Part shown: in pieces, positions 1-12,054 of the stretch
Position numbering within the stretch: the first letter of the stretch is position 1
Layout of the letters: each line of letters opens with the position of its first letter
NCBI GenBank assembly: GCA_022495005.1
Contig: JAGYXB010000825.1
Location: 2,356,001-2,420,000, forward strand
Origin: Rhyacophila brunnea
Taxonomy: Eukaryota > Arthropoda > Insecta > Trichoptera > Rhyacophilidae
DNA: 64,000 nucleotides
Direction: 5' to 3'
Translations under genes and position numbers: made by a program
Notes under the pieces: generated by a model
What the model was told of the DNA's origin: nothing
The model's input: the letters and a program-made list of their open reading frames with translations, nothing else
Database searches by the model: none

Positions 1-99
1 CCATACATACACCTACCGGCAGTAAAAAGGTTAATATAACTTCCATTATGTGGAGGTCCGGCCCATATGCTCAGCTTATGAGCGAAGATATAATTTTTT

Positions 100-140
100 T
101 TATTAAACATACATAATTTTGAAAAACACTTCTGAGAATT
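100..140. repeat. tail fragment of the 28.5-29.1 kb tRNA-derived repeat
   Basis: A stretch reading catacataattttgaaaa followed by an A-to-T shifted poly(T) matches the tail found at 28475 and 29060-29093. No tRNA-like head is visible here. Confidence 0.35.
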
Positions 141-333
141 TTTTTTTTTTTTTTATTATGTAAGCCAAATTTACATTTTTTATTCTCATACATTAAAGTG
201 TTTACAGAGCAATCGAAACAGGTCTCATGTAAAAATAAAACAATTTGATACACTATCAATACAAAGTAATATTTGAAATTACCACTTGAACTACAAATTG
301 TTACATAGATTTGTTTTCTATTAATTGCGTTAG

Positions 334-489
334 GTTATCCTGTCCACCAATTTGGCTGAGACTTCGATCACTATCAACGATGTCGTGTTTGTGATAGACT
401 CTTGCAAAGCGCGCACCAAACTCTTCACTTCACACAACAACATGACCAGTTACGCCACAGTATGGGCCAGCAGAACCAATCTTGAACAG
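334..489 (+). CDS. mle: mle exon: helicase motif V
   Basis: 52 codons, phase 0 at both ends, acceptor TTAG and donor GTATAC. Begins [19 protein letters not shown]; STNxAETS is DEAH-box motif V. It ends ...TNLEQ, which continues directly into RKGRAGR of the next exon. Confidence 0.92.
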
Positions 490-3400
490 GTATACTAAAA
501 CAGTAACTTTATTTACTACTAGCTCGTCATGCAGGAAGAGGATTGCCGTTTGAGGGACTGGGTGAACAATGAAGTAGTCACTCTTCACAAAAGGTGACCT
601 ACATAATTAACGAGGCGTCACGTTAATTGGCATTCCGAAAAGATCTTTGCATACATCATCTTGATGAGAATAAGGGACCTGACAATACATGTCTTTTAGA
701 CTGGTTTCCTTCCCAGACAAGCGTGTGCGGACCAAACCCAGAGCTTTTGACGTTTTCACCAGTAAAACCACAAGCAGAACAGTCCATTGGTCTGCTGCTT
801 TATAGATTACAAGAAGGCTTTCAATAGTCCGCACCACCCTTCCCATATATACCTCTCGAGACCATTGCGATAAACAAATTTTTAATTCTGTCATGATTAG
901 GTATGGCACAGATGTCTTAATTGGTTCAGCACATTGGCCAGAATCCAGTTGATGTGGGTTTTGAGACCTGCTCTAAACCAATTTTTTTCAAAAAATATTG
1001 TATGTTTTTGGGTGTTCCAGTTTATCTAGTAACAAAGGTCATTATCGCCAATCTACATCCATGTCTATAGCACTGTTGTCCTATTCTGCTAACATGGCTG
1101 CAGGTGTAGTGTTACAGTAGTTCTACTAAAGACATCATACAACATAATACGAAGCATTCAATTTAATTCATCCTTATATTATGTAAGTATATAAAAACAT
1201 CAAAAAGTGAAATGAATATTTTTTAAATTCAAAGCTTTTAATATGGGAATGTATGGTCTAATGCAGGGGTTCCCAACCTTTTTGTACTCTAGAGCACATT
1301 ATAAAATATCGGTAGGGTGGCGGGCACCACCTATTTTTAATCGACAAACTCCTTCCATAACTTCCCATTTTCCCATAATTTATTTTCTTATATTCATAAT
1401 TTATTAATAAATAATAAACAAAAATGTTTCAAAATAATAAAACTATTATTTAAATTGCATACACACAGAGAAATGTATTTACGAAACGTAAACAAAAAAC
1501 ACAAATACAAAGAAAACATTTTATAAAAAAATAGAATATCAATATGTCAATGTGATCTTTGGCATTGCATATCATTGGCCAGTGCCTCATAATTAGGAGA
1601 GTATGACGATAATCCTGTTAGCAAACAATCATAAAGATGCTCATCGGTGAGTCGAGATCTATATCTTGATTTTATTAAGTTCATGTTTGAAAACAATGAT
1701 TCGCATAAATATGTCGAACCGAAAAATGATTCAATTTTATATGCCGCTTTTTTCAAAAATGGGAACTTTTCTCTGTCCACTGTATTCCAAAAGTCCTCTG
1801 ATATTAAGGATTTAAGCAAAATATCATTCTTAAGCTCCAAAATTTCTAACTCTAGTTCTTCTGTCTTACCTTGAACAAAATCTGCAATACATGCGGCCAT
1901 TTCCATTACATTTATTTGGCAAGTAAAAGGATTGATACAGAAGGAAACAATTGGCTCGATATCTGTAAACTGCAAAAATCTATCTTCAAATTGTTGAATT
2001 GTTCAATTGCGTGTGTCAGGCTAGCGTGAAAATTCTGTCTCTGTCGAATAGTGGCGGGCACATCCGAATCGTAACCATGGCGCCCACGGGGTTGGGAACC
2101 CCTGGTCTAATGTATCTCTTTAAAACCTAAGAAAACGTTGATTATTCTAGAAAACAAATCGTCGCTGTAGGATTGGTTTGTCGAATAGACCAAATGTCAA
2201 ATGTTCAGAAGACGAAAAACAAATTTGATTATCCTATATTTAAATACATGAAGGTATTTAAATTGTTGTTTTTACAGCATATGAATGCTGTTTTCATTAC
2301 AAAGCAATTTAAAGAAAAGGACGGTTCTGGTCCATTTAGGTACAAAAAATCATTCTGCATTCAAAGGTCGATTTCTACAAAAACGGATATTCGACAAACC
2401 AATCCTATAGCGACGAAATGTGTATAACATGAAATCCTTTTTATTTATATTGAATCGAGCTTCGGTATGGTCACAATACCAATATGAATTTGTTTTTTGA
2501 TTGGAAATAGCGCAAAGGTCGTGCGGGGCGTGTCCGTCCTGGTTTTTGCTTCACCCTCTGCTCCCAGGCGCGTTTCCATCGGCTGGACGAGCATCAGACT
2601 CCTGAGATGTTCAGGACACCGTTGCATGAACTGGCCCTTAGGTAATATAATGGTAGAATGGTATCTGCAACGAGCCCGAAATGTCGAGGAAAGAAGGAGG
2701 AAGAACACGCGGTGGACACAAAAATATATTACGAAAAACTATACTCAAAAAAATACTCGGATATAACTAAACTAAAAAATTAAAAAAAAACCGAATGTGA
2801 CTCTCAATAAACAGCTGAGAACATACACTTTTTTAGGGCACCGTGAAAGCTTCTTTATGCTCTAATAGCGCTGTGAAACAATGAAGTTTGAAAATCGCTG
2901 AGCCACAGCGTACTGTTTCTTTGAAAAATTTTGCATAATAATAATGTGATCCCCATCTTCCGAATGATTATAATTATATTGATGACTTTGAACTCATAAT
3001 GAATAGTTTATTATTTGTATGACAACACTTTTACCAATTTATCACACAAATTATTTCTGTCATTTTTTTTGTTATAAGATAGCATTTGTCCTCATTCATT
3101 TCAGTATAAAACTGCTACGACTCGGTGCCGTTGGCCAGTTCCTCAGTAAAGCTCCTGAGCCTCCACCATTGGACGCCGTCATTGAAGCCGAAGTTGTTCT
3201 CCGAGATTTGAGATGCCTCAATGAGGCCGATCAGCTTACACCACTCGGCAAAATATTGGCCAAGCTGCCCATTGGTAAATTATTCTCATTAGATTATAGT
3301 TTTGTTAGATTGCACCAATAAATGAGTTAATGTCATTAATTGGTTTATTCTGAATACAAATTGGCATAACAGTGATAGATCTTCCAAATTATACAATAGA

Positions 3401-6400
3401 TGTAACTTATCAGGTCAGGTTGTTTGGTGTCCTGTTATCGAACATTCTTTGAATATCTCTGCGATTAACCAAAGCTACCGATAGTTTGCTGTTGAACTGG
3501 TATTCTGTAAGCTCCATTTTCCAAAGTGGGTCTAAAGATTTTACCAAATATTGTCAGTCCCTGTCCACACTAATGGTTATGAAACATGGTACCTAACCTA
3601 AAAAAGACAAATTAGCAATAGAGTCAAATTATTATCAGTCTTTCAAGAGAAAAATATTTGATAAAATCTTAACGCCATACTTCAGCTGGGGCACGGTCTA
3701 AAACGATCGTGACTACGCGACGCGAAGATTGTGCAAATGACGCGTGCAGAATAAAACATAATTTGTCATAAAAAGTTAACATGCGTCCATTTAATGTTAT
3801 GTTTATTGTTCTATTACTAATAATAATAATATATTCAATGACATGTTTTCTTTTTCAAGTAAATGGGTAACATTTTTTAGTCATCTTAACACGATTTAAG
3901 AATTAATTCCCCCGTCGCCATCACAAAACAAATTGACTTGTTCACAGCTCGGCTTTCGCTCTCCGATTGCCAGCCAGTCCGAAATTTCGCCGCACCTATA
4001 GTTGAAAATTATTTGCCGTTTCACTGAAGTACCGTCTAAAGATGATAACATTAGAATACGGGGTGTTTTGTATATCAAAAAATTGCTTTTTTGGCTCAGT
4101 ATTTTCGAACCAAACTGTCGCTTACATCCTAATGCCAGGTATGTATTTTGAAGTAGTTAAACTGCATCATGAGATACAACACCTGTCCTAGATTATCTCA
4201 ATGATAGCAGAATTGCAAATGACATTGATAGGACTGGTATATACACAGTAAAATCTCATTAGGAAGATCACTGATAATTCGAAATTTGCCATAATTCGAA
4301 ATTTTCACGAAAAAAAAAGTCCCTTGAACATTATTTTCATATAAAACCATACCTTTAATTCGAATTTCGCAATTTGAAATGCCCTCGCATATAAAAATAT
4401 TCAATAAATCGTAATGGAATACTATTTCATGAGCCAGTCGTTGAAAATTGTGATAGACTTTTCTTAAAATATCAGAAATTACTTATTTTATGAAAGTAAT
4501 AAAAATAATCCTGACATTTTATGACCCATTGACACACATAGCGGTATGTCATCAGAGGCACAACTGCACTCCACTCAAAGGAAAAACAATAACTCACATG
4601 TTTCAGGGCTATAGGTATTTAATTGTTGATTGTTTATTTCCACAGATTTTAATTTGAAAGAATTGTATCGGAAATTTGGTAGGAACATCTATGACCGGAC
4701 ACAAAATTAATGAAAATCAAAAAAAAAAAAAATATGCTTTTCCCCCATACACTTAATATTTCGTAATTCGAATTTTTTTTCGATTTTCGGTCCCATGGAA
4801 TTCATATTAACAAGGTTTTACTGTACATAGAAAGGCTAGAAGTGAACCTATGAACAAGTAGGTAGTAATGTTTTGAAAGATAAATTGATTTTCTAGTGAA
4901 CAAGGTGGTATCGATTGCATGCTGCGAGGCATGTTCGTCGGACGCGAGTTGTGAACTCGCTTGTATTAATGGTACAGTGCTGTTGCTTTTCAGTATTGTA
5001 AATAATTTGGCACCCACGGTGGTCCGTTTGGTAGAACAGTCGTCTCTTAAACCTTGGTTTGCAGGTTTGATCAAGCAGCAGGGCAAAAAAAATATCATAA
5101 TTTTTTCAATGGATAACAAACATCAAAAAAGTCTGTTAATTAAAATAACAACCTCCACTGTGATTGATGGTGACTTTGTTTACAATTGGTGAAATATTGC
5201 AGTGTTCATTAAAGATATTGGTTTCTTCAAATTTCAGAGCCCCGCCTCGGCAAAATGATGGTGCTGGGAGCAACTCTGATGTGCGGAGACGCTTTGGCAA
5301 CGATGGCTGCCAACAGCAGCACCTTCCCTGAGATATTCTCTCTGGAGCAGGGTCGCAGGAGGCTCTCTTTCCATCAGCGAGCTTTGGCTGGAGATCGGTG
5401 CTCCGATTATGTGGCCATGCTTGTTGCTTTTCAGGTACAGTGCTGATAGAGTTCTAGACTAGACATTAGTAAGATTACTGTTATGTGGAGTAGCTTCAGT
5501 CTGCCTTGAAACCGACATCCATCACTAAACAATGCCAAACTGCAGCCCATACCGAGAAGACTGCCCAACAGATGGATCCAAAACACATCATGTACAGATA
5601 CAAAATGTACTAAACATAGCTCAAATCAAGGGCTTTATGGCAACTATCATTCCTCTGATTTCTGAAGAGAACTGACTGTCCGCAATGACAATGTGGTCTC
5701 TGAGGTGCTGCGACAGGACGATTCTAACATAATTTCAACACAACATAAAGTTTAATTCTAAAATCATGCAAACCTGATTAAAATGCTATGGTCTGTTCTA
5801 TGCGGTTTAATATGAAACAACGCTTTTAACAACAGTTCTGTCGGGTGTGTACATTAGATAAACGCTCGAGCTGTCATGTTACTGTGATATTAGCGGTAGC
5901 ACGCTACGCAAGTGCGACATTGCACGACCTCACTCGAAGCACCGTAAGTTGATACTTCGGGCAAAATACGGGTACCAACCCAAGGAAATGCCTTTTAAAT
6001 AACCGTTTTGCACACAGAATACGTCTAACATATTCGGGTTAACTTGGATCGCGGTTATGGTGTTAGGTAGTAGAGTAAGACACGCAAGAATGGATAAGGC
6101 CAACAGTGCATCTCCTGCCGAAGCCAATCTCGAGTAGCGAACATGGAAAGCCCTCAATATATGGCAAGGGTGAAATGCAAAGCATGGAACACTTGTTTCC
6201 ACTCAAGGAATGCCTACTAAAATGCAATTTCAACGAGATCCTACACTGAAGAACATGGTATTAATATTGATAACTTCTCGAGTGATATCCTATAACCATT
6301 GAAGACCTGACATGACCAAGAAGTTTTCGATCTGTTCGACTGAATTTAAGATTGATTTCAGATGTGGGAGCGTGAAAGAAACAAAGGGGAAGATGCTGAA

Positions 6401-9400
6401 ATAAAGTTCTGCGAGTGGAAAGGCCTGCAGCAGTCCACGATGCGGGTGACATCAGAAGCCAAGTACCAGTTGCGAGCCATTCTCGTGGGGGCAGGCTTCC
6501 CTGAGGAAAGCTTCGTGGAGCAGCACTGGGAAGCCAGGGGCTCCGACCCTAAACTAGACGCTGTCATGGCGCTCATGTGTATGGGACTCTATCCCAATGT
6601 CTGCTTTCATCAGGGAAAGAGAAAGGTCAGTTTGTTCAATCACGCTATACTTTATTTTATTTATAGAAATAATTTATAACTTCAGTTAACAAAGCCATTG
6701 ATTGAAAAAAAAAATACTGCTCTCATTGAATTTATATGCTTATGGGTGTTTGGTAGGAAATCTGCTACTTTCTTCTATCATGCTGCGAGTGTTACAAATC
6801 ATAATTGTATTCGCGATGAATGATATCTTTATTCCACCCATCTTCAAATTGTGAAAGTTTCTCGCGAAATCATTCACAGGCGGGATATTTTCATTCTTGC
6901 TGCCACTACCACGGAAAATAAACAGTTCTTTGAAAATTCCACCGCAAATCTTTCTCGTGACCCTATTATAGACCAGAATAGCATTTTTCATGCATCTATC
7001 TTACTGTCAAATAGTACATTTATTATTAACCCGGCCGCCGCGTCAGTTTCAATATGAAAGGGGCCCTCTCTGCGGTACCATTTTTCTAAATGCTATGCTT
7101 CGCTGTATTATGATAAATACGGCAATTAAAAATAGCTGGTATTACTGTTATCATGCCTAGATACATAAGGTTCGAAGTGCCACACTAAAAAATAGAATCG
7201 ATTATTGAATTTAGCTGTGAATACTTGAATAAAATCGTCCATAGTCCCTTGTAGCGAAAAATTACGCAGCCATGTTTGTGACGTAAAAACGCGTTATTGT
7301 GATTGTGCGCCTATGAAAAGAAATAAATCACTGACACTAATTTTATTTTAGTCATGTTAGAAACACTTAAAAATGCCGTTAAAAATATTGAAAATAATAG
7401 CTTTTATTGTGTCGCATATTATTACAAGTTTTATGGGTCGCGTAAAGTTGAGTCCACAGTGGTTGAAATATTGTAATAATTTTTTATGTTCTTTTTTGAG
7501 TGTAATTTGGATTTTTACTAGATTAAACTTTTCAGTTTTATTGAGCATTGTGTTATGTTAGTGATTGTCGTTTTATGTTTTATAAAAAAAACAATATTTA
7601 TTTTGTAAAATCTGCTGCGTGCTTGTAAAAGTGCTATAAAAACATTTTTTGCGTGAGGTTTTAAAATTTTATAAACATTAAATTGCATACAAAGATAATA
7701 TGTAATATAGTTGAAAAGTCAATATTCCATGATTTACATTTTATATTATGTTGTATACCCGTGTGTTTTTTTTTATACTTACGTTTATTTATACGTTTTA
7801 TATATTCCTTCCTAGTAGTTCGTAATTTATTGGTAAAACTCGCAATCGTCCTAACTAAAATATAATAATATATTATATTTTTCATTCCGTGTGGACGTAT
7901 CTTTACGACATATTTACGACTTTCAATAATGAGCTCGATTTATGACTTTCAAACAATTGGGGTGACACATGAGACATGACCATGAGTAATAAAAATAAAT
8001 GACATAATCCAGAACACAAGTTCAAGTACATATTTATAAATATTTCGACGACACAGGTTCGGTTTTTTGGTTGTATTTTATTCCCGCAAACATGGTGTTG
8101 TAAAGATCGCGGTGAATATTCAACTTGACACGATAAATCACTCGGCGCACACTCAACTCGAATGAAAATATTTTGTATACCTAGTGCGCAGGCGCTGTAA
8201 AATACCGCGTAGATTTGAACTGATGCAATCGTACCGGCGAATCTCAATAGATCGAGAGGGTTCGAAAGATCGATGATTATGAAATTAAAACAACATATTT
8301 TTGACAAAGTTATATAGGTGGAAGTAGGCGGATGGATCGGGCTATTTTTTAATAAAATTCTCAATGCCGCATGAAAAATATTTCTTGCGTTATCCACAGG
8401 TCAAGGTTTGCGTATCTGACTGCTATACGGTCGCCCATGTGTTACGTACTAGCTGTATCCTACTGGAATACGGTCGCCGGGAAAGGGTTAAATAGAAATC
8501 GTATTAATTACATTTTGTATATATTATTTAAAAATGATGTAGGTATCATAAAGGTTTCGCTTAGAATACTATTCATATGTATATGGGGCAGGGATGGCGA
8601 ACCTTTTTATGTGTGCGTGCAAAAATTTCCCAAATATTTTTTGATTCTGCGTGCCGAGCAGTTTTTCATGGGGAAAAAATGAACGGTGGTTCGCGGTGCC
8701 GCTTCCTCCGTGCCTGATGATGTCAATGGGGTAATATTATGTATGATGCATTAAGCCTAAGGACCGACTTATCCAATTATATATTTACATTAAACGTACC
8801 TAGTGCTTATTCTTGAAGATTAATTGCTTGCTTGCCATTTTTTGTACAATGCGATCTGTCAGTTATGCGTGAATTTCGTTGATTCTGTTTGCCCATCAAT
8901 TGGTAAATGATAATAAAAACTGAAGAAAATATGCATGGCTATGTCGTCTTTCAATTAATATAGGGAATTTTTTTCTTCAAAATAAAACATTTGCGTGCCA
9001 TGCTAAATCATCTCCAATCGTGCCATAGGTTCGCCATCACTGGTATATTGTGTGTGCAGAACTAACCTGGCATCGGGAGGGTAATTACTGTGTTCAACCA
9101 AATCATTTTGGATATTGGTATATTTCACTAGCGTGAGGATAAGTTTAGGTGGATGTTGTTTTAAAATTTCTTCAAATAGGGTCTACTTAGCTTCTTCAGT
9201 GTACTTTCATGTACTTTTTATGATTTTTTTGTTTTCTCTTCTAATTAGAGTGTGAAAATTATAAGTTGAAGTATCATGGCCGCCCTCGTAGCGCTGCGAT
9301 ATATTATAAAAGGATCGTCAGTATTGTAGTTCTCGAAACGGCCACGCTTCACGTTAAACATGCCGCAGTCTACAATGTTTTTTGTAATAATAAAAATCAT

Positions 9401-10773
9401 TAATACTGTTGCAATGTTGTTTAGGTTCTGACAACAGAAAGCAAAGCCGCCTTACTCCACAAGACGTCAGTGAATTGCAGCAACTTGGACCAGAAGTTCC
9501 CGTCTCCGTTCTTCGTGTTTGGAGAAAAGGTGCGGACGCGAGCTGTCAGCTGCAAACAAACCAGTATGGTGGCGCCACTGCATCTCTTGCTGTTTGGATC
9601 TCGGAAAGTGGAATGGGTGAGTCAGATAACAATGATAATCTATCTTTTCAATAGCGATTTGCCTTTTTTTAATTTTTGTGTCACCGCAATTCCTGCATAC
9701 CGTCACCCGTATTGTTGAAGGTAACCTTTTCACCGCTAATGGCAGCTGTTGTGCCCTCATTAGTTGGCCATTCGATATAATTGGCATGTTATTTAAATGT
9801 GGTAATTAAATAGTCTGGCTATGTAGCTAAAGAACTGCAGAATTCTCTTGGGGACATATGTGTTATAAATTGAACGTTTATCTGGTAGTAAATTAGGATA
9901 ATTTTATAAAATTCTCCCCACAGCGACGTACTTGGAAGAGGGATTGCAATCCTTAGTGAATGGGGGTTAATAATATGTCCTCTCTCTTTTTCAGGTGGAC
10001 GGTGTGGTGAGGCTTGACAATTGGATAAATCTTGAGATGAACCCCAATCATGCAGCCGCTATTGTTGCTCTTCGGCCGGCCATTGAAGTGTTGGTGGACC
10101 GAGCTGCACAAGACCCCGAATCTTGTTTGGAACCAGGGCCTGTAGAAATGAAGGTTAGTTCATTTTACTTTCTTCATGGTATATTTTAGTTATATTGCAT
10201 TCCCCCCCCCATGCATATATATACCCATTACTATACTTACCCAATTATTTACAATAAACCCCATTAATTAAAATCAACAGAAAAATGCGCCGGTTATCAC
10301 CTATGTTCAAACAAATATTAGTTTCAATTACAGACCCTATAATTTCATAGTATGGATGGATGATCCTTTTTCTATTCTGCTATGCGAGACGACTAACTCA
10401 TTTCTTTGAAATTTTCCAGGTATTGCAAGTGCTGAAACGTCTGTGCGAAATGGATGCCGGAGACTACCAGATAACTCGCGAAGTCGCCTCAATGATGCAC
10501 TTCGACAACAAGAGGCCAAACTTTGGCAACCGAGGCGGAGGTTTCGGCTTTAACCGGGGAGGCGGCGGCGGGTTCAACAGAGGTCGCGGAGGATTCGGGG
10601 GTGGAGGCGGTGGTGGTTTCAACGGCGGATTTCGAGGAGGCCGGGGGAGTTATGGAAATGGCGGAGGTGGGGGTGGTTTCAGTGGTGGACGAGGCGGATT
10701 CAGAGGAGGGTTCAGAGGAAATAATGATGGCAACAGATATGGCAACGGTGGTTTCGGAGGAGGAGGCTATTAA
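334..10773 (+). CDS. mle: maleless/DHX9-type DEAH-box RNA helicase, C-terminal half (8 exons, 5' incomplete)
   Basis: ATP-dependent RNA/DNA helicase of the MLE/DHX9 (RNA helicase A) family, a nuclear protein that unwinds structured RNA; in Drosophila it acts in the MSL dosage-compensation complex. Exons: 334-489, 2511-2641, 3105-3274, 5238-5434, 6362-6625, 9425-9616, 9995-10153, 10420-10773. All introns are GT/AG and all phases agree, giving about 540 residues. Seen in order: helicase motif V ([11 protein letters not shown]) in exon 1, motif VI ([11 protein letters not shown]) opening exon 2, the HA2/winged-helix region ([32 protein letters not shown]) in exons 3-5, the OB-fold region in exons 6-7, and a Gly/Arg/Phe-rich RGG tail in exon 8. 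Motifs I-III and the double-stranded RNA-binding domains must lie left of base 1. The introns carry hAT, TTAA-type and pogo-like insertions, but no exon is interrupted. Family assignment is firm; orthology to mle rather than another DHX9-like paralogue is inferred from the RGG tail. Confidence 0.93.
620..960 (+). pseudogene. LINE reverse-transcriptase remnant
   Basis: Frame starting at 790 reads [14 protein letters not shown]. This matches the conserved RT block (x-IDYKKAFDSVPH) of non-LTR retrotransposons. The rest of the 300-bp GC-richer block is frameshifted. It lies in an intron of the mle-type gene. Confidence 0.5.
1264..2104. mobile_element. hAT element, 841 bp, with 15-bp TIRs and 8-bp TSD
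   Basis: Begins CAGGGGTTCCCAACC and ends GGTTGGGAACCCCTG, a perfect terminal inverted repeat. It is flanked on both sides by the identical 8-mer GTCTAATG (1256-1263 and 2105-2112), the hallmark hAT target duplication. It contains the 3' part of a transposase on the minus strand and sits in an intron of the mle-type gene. Confidence 0.95.
1547..1975 (-). pseudogene. hAT transposase C-terminal fragment
   Basis: 142-codon open frame on the minus strand inside the hAT element. The part ...[19 protein letters not shown] then [17 protein letters not shown] is the hAT C-terminal dimerisation region of the GTF2IRD2/ZBED/SCAND3-like clade. The N-terminal zinc finger and catalytic core are missing, so this is a deletion derivative that could move only in trans. 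Confidence 0.88.
2511..2641 (+). CDS. mle: mle exon: helicase motif VI
   Basis: 131 nt, acceptor AATAG and donor GTAATA, ending in phase 2. Begins [14 protein letters not shown] (motif VI, containing the arginine finger), then [14 protein letters not shown]. Confidence 0.92.
3105..3274 (+). CDS. mle: mle exon: HA2 start
   Basis: 170 nt; the first base completes a Ser codon. Reads [20 protein letters not shown] and [13 protein letters not shown], the degenerate winged-helix/HA2 region of DEAH helicases. Donor GTAAAT. Confidence 0.93.
3669..4060 (+). mobile_element. TTAA-flanked repeat family, copy 1 (right end lost)
   Basis: Starts at TTAA followed by a CTTCAGCTG(A/G)GGCA-type terminus. It aligns over about 350 bp with 18388-18750 and, inverted, with 61345-61717. 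The shared core includes TTGTGCAAATGAC and GCCATCACAAAACAAATTGAC. The right boundary is diverged. Confidence 0.7.
4246..4823. mobile_element. pogo/Tc1-like MITE with CAGTAAAA ends
   Basis: Ends CAGTAAAATCTC and GGTTTTACTG; the right side is followed by TA. The interior is rich in ATTCGAAAT segments shared with the copies at 11191 and 42878. No transposase remains. Intronic in the mle-type gene. Confidence 0.72.
5011..5084 (+). repeat. tRNA-like SINE head (weak)
   Basis: Contains A-box-like TGGTCCGTTTGGTAGAAC and B-box-like GGTTTGATC at tRNA-like spacing, with complementary GCCC...GGGC ends. It is in an intron and no functional anticodon arm is evident. Confidence 0.35.
5238..5434 (+). CDS. 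mle: mle exon: HA2 middle
   Basis: 197 nt; starts by completing Glu, then [19 protein letters not shown]. Donor GTACAG after ...AMLVAFQ. Confidence 0.93.
6362..6625 (+). CDS. mle: mle exon: HA2 end / OB-fold start
   Basis: 88 codons, phase 0 at both ends, [19 protein letters not shown] onward to ...FHQGKRK. Donor GTCAGT-type. The initial Met is internal, not a start, because the exon follows a consensus acceptor. Confidence 0.92.
6626..8400. other. first part of a 2.8-kb mle intron, no feature recognised
   Basis: AT-rich intron sequence. The open frames here (for example 7903-8397 minus) have AT-driven composition and no motif I can name. Confidence 0.5.
8589..9042. mobile_element. nonautonomous hAT-like element
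   Basis: Ends CAGGGATGGCGAACC and GGTTCGCCATCACTG are inverted repeats with one or two mismatches. GTATATTG follows it and GTATATGG lies 2 bp before it, a possible imperfect 8-bp duplication. The interior (ACAATGCGATCTGTCA, GCATGGCTATGTCGTC) is shared with 29511-30285. Intronic in the mle-type gene. Confidence 0.75.
9425..9616 (+). CDS. mle: mle exon: OB-fold
   Basis: 64 codons, [18 protein letters not shown]... to ...[11 protein letters not shown]. Matches the DHX9 OB-fold region ([22 protein letters not shown]). Donor GTGAGT. Confidence 0.92.
9995..10153 (+). CDS. mle: mle exon: end of OB-fold
   Basis: 53 codons, [20 protein letters not shown] onward, then [20 protein letters not shown]. 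Acceptor TTTCAG, donor GTTAGT. Confidence 0.91.
10420..10773 (+). CDS. mle: mle last coding exon: RGG/glycine-rich tail
   Basis: 117 codons plus TAA. After [17 protein letters not shown] comes about 80 residues made almost only of Gly with Arg, Phe and Asn (repeated GRGG, GGGF and GFRGG units), the family's RGG box used for RNA binding and nuclear import. The antisense and other frames here are low-complexity shadows. Confidence 0.92.
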   Translation, partial: VLQVLKRLCEMDAGDYQITREVASMMHFDNKRPNFGNRGGGFGFNRGGGGGFNRGRGGFGGGGGGGFNGGFRGGRGSYGNGGGGGGFSGGRGGFRGGFRGNNDGNRYGNGGFGGGGY

Positions 10774-11190
10774 ATTATTTATTTCACCTAGGTATTTTTA
10801 ATGTTAGAATAATTTTACAGTTACAACCTGTCACTATATCTAGTTCTGAACCTCATTGAGTTGTTTAAAGATTTTTTAAGTGAAACTTTTTTTATATGCA
10901 GTACAGCTATTTTGTCGCTAGAGTGTATCCACCTGATGTCTAATGAAAAACTGTCATTCGGTCAAAACGGTAAATCAAAAAAGGAAAAACAACCACTGTA
11001 GGTGATGGTCAGCCTTGAACACCAACCTTTGGTTAACAGTTAAGTCCTGTACCGAATGTACTATAAAAAGCTGCTGTAATTATGTATACAGTAGAATCTC
11101 ACTAATCTGGTACTATAATAAAAAAATACTTGATGACTGAATTTTATGGAAAACTGGAAAATAAAGGGCATGAAAATGCATAAGTATGTA

Positions 11191-11382
11191 CAGTATATCC
11201 CCGTTAATTTGAAATCAACAATACAGGAAATCGAAAAAAAATTCGAATTAAGAAATACAAATATAGCAAAAAACAGTAAATCTTATCGAAATCCCTATAA
11301 ATAGATTTTATGAATTTTCGCGAAAATTTCGATTGATGGTGAATTTCGAATGAACCGTGTTCGCATTAACAGGGTTTTACTG
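11191..11382. mobile_element. pogo-like MITE, 192 bp, TA-flanked
   Basis: CAGTATATCCCCGTTAAT... to ...ATTAACAGGGTTTTACTG with TA directly outside both ends (11189-11190, 11383-11384). The ATTCGAAT-rich interior matches 4246-4823 and 42878-43149. Confidence 0.82.
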
Positions 11383-11832
11383 TATGTATGTGCTTTTATT
11401 TAATGATGTGCCAATATCATAGTTTTGAATGTCACTAGAAATGTTATCATGAGACACGGCTCACTCACATTACTCTTCACCCCCCACCATCTACTTAAAA
11501 TACTTTATTTTTCTATCCTACTTCGACTCAAATTCTCATATCCAAATCTGATTCTAAATAATAATTCAGCCCGTGAACCCAAACACGATTAAATTTACAT
11601 TCCACTGACATTAACAAGAAAGGGTTTTCAGAAGATACATGTTGAATCATATTTTTTGATATATTACCTATCTTATTTTATGTTAAATACCATACGTAAC
11701 TCAAAATCACTAAAAATTGAGATGCGTTTCTTTGACACATTGCAATAGATAAAAATAGGTTCTAGACGTTAAGATATTCCTACCTACTATGTATTCTAAT
11801 TTGAATGAGCTGTGTAAATATATATTTTATTA

Positions 11833-11838
11833 AATAAA
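11833..11838 (+). terminator. candidate distal poly(A) signal of the mle-type gene
   Basis: AATAAA about 1.06 kb after the stop codon. Another AATAAA-like hexamer occurs near 11159, before the TA-flanked MITE. Which is used cannot be told from sequence; if the distal one is used, the MITE at 11191-11382 lies in the 3' UTR. Confidence 0.4.
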
Positions 11839-12054
11839 CCAACATTCTCAACACTTGATTTCTATTTATTTATTTACAATTTTTACTTTCAATGAAAACC
11901 ATTGGCAAACAGCTTCCATTGAGCTCACCATGTAAAGTGACTGAGTTTGATGTGAGGCTATTAGTTTCACAGTCAGTTACCTCCATATTCTGCTATTTTG
12001 AAATAGTGGCTAAAACCGTCTAGTACATTTAGGACTGCAGCTAGAATATTTTCT

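Noticed and set aside
607..909. 100-codon minus-strand frame
   Set aside because: The opposite strand carries the [10 protein letters not shown] reverse-transcriptase block, so this is its antisense.
7903..8397. 164-codon minus-strand frame, the longest outside genes and TEs in the left third
   Set aside because: Ile/Leu/Ser-rich, no motif, inside an mle intron with no donor/acceptor-supported continuation; best explained by chance.
10523..10801. Ala/Glu/Val-rich 92-codon plus frame
   Set aside because: Frame-shifted shadow of the GGN-rich RGG tail of the mle exon.
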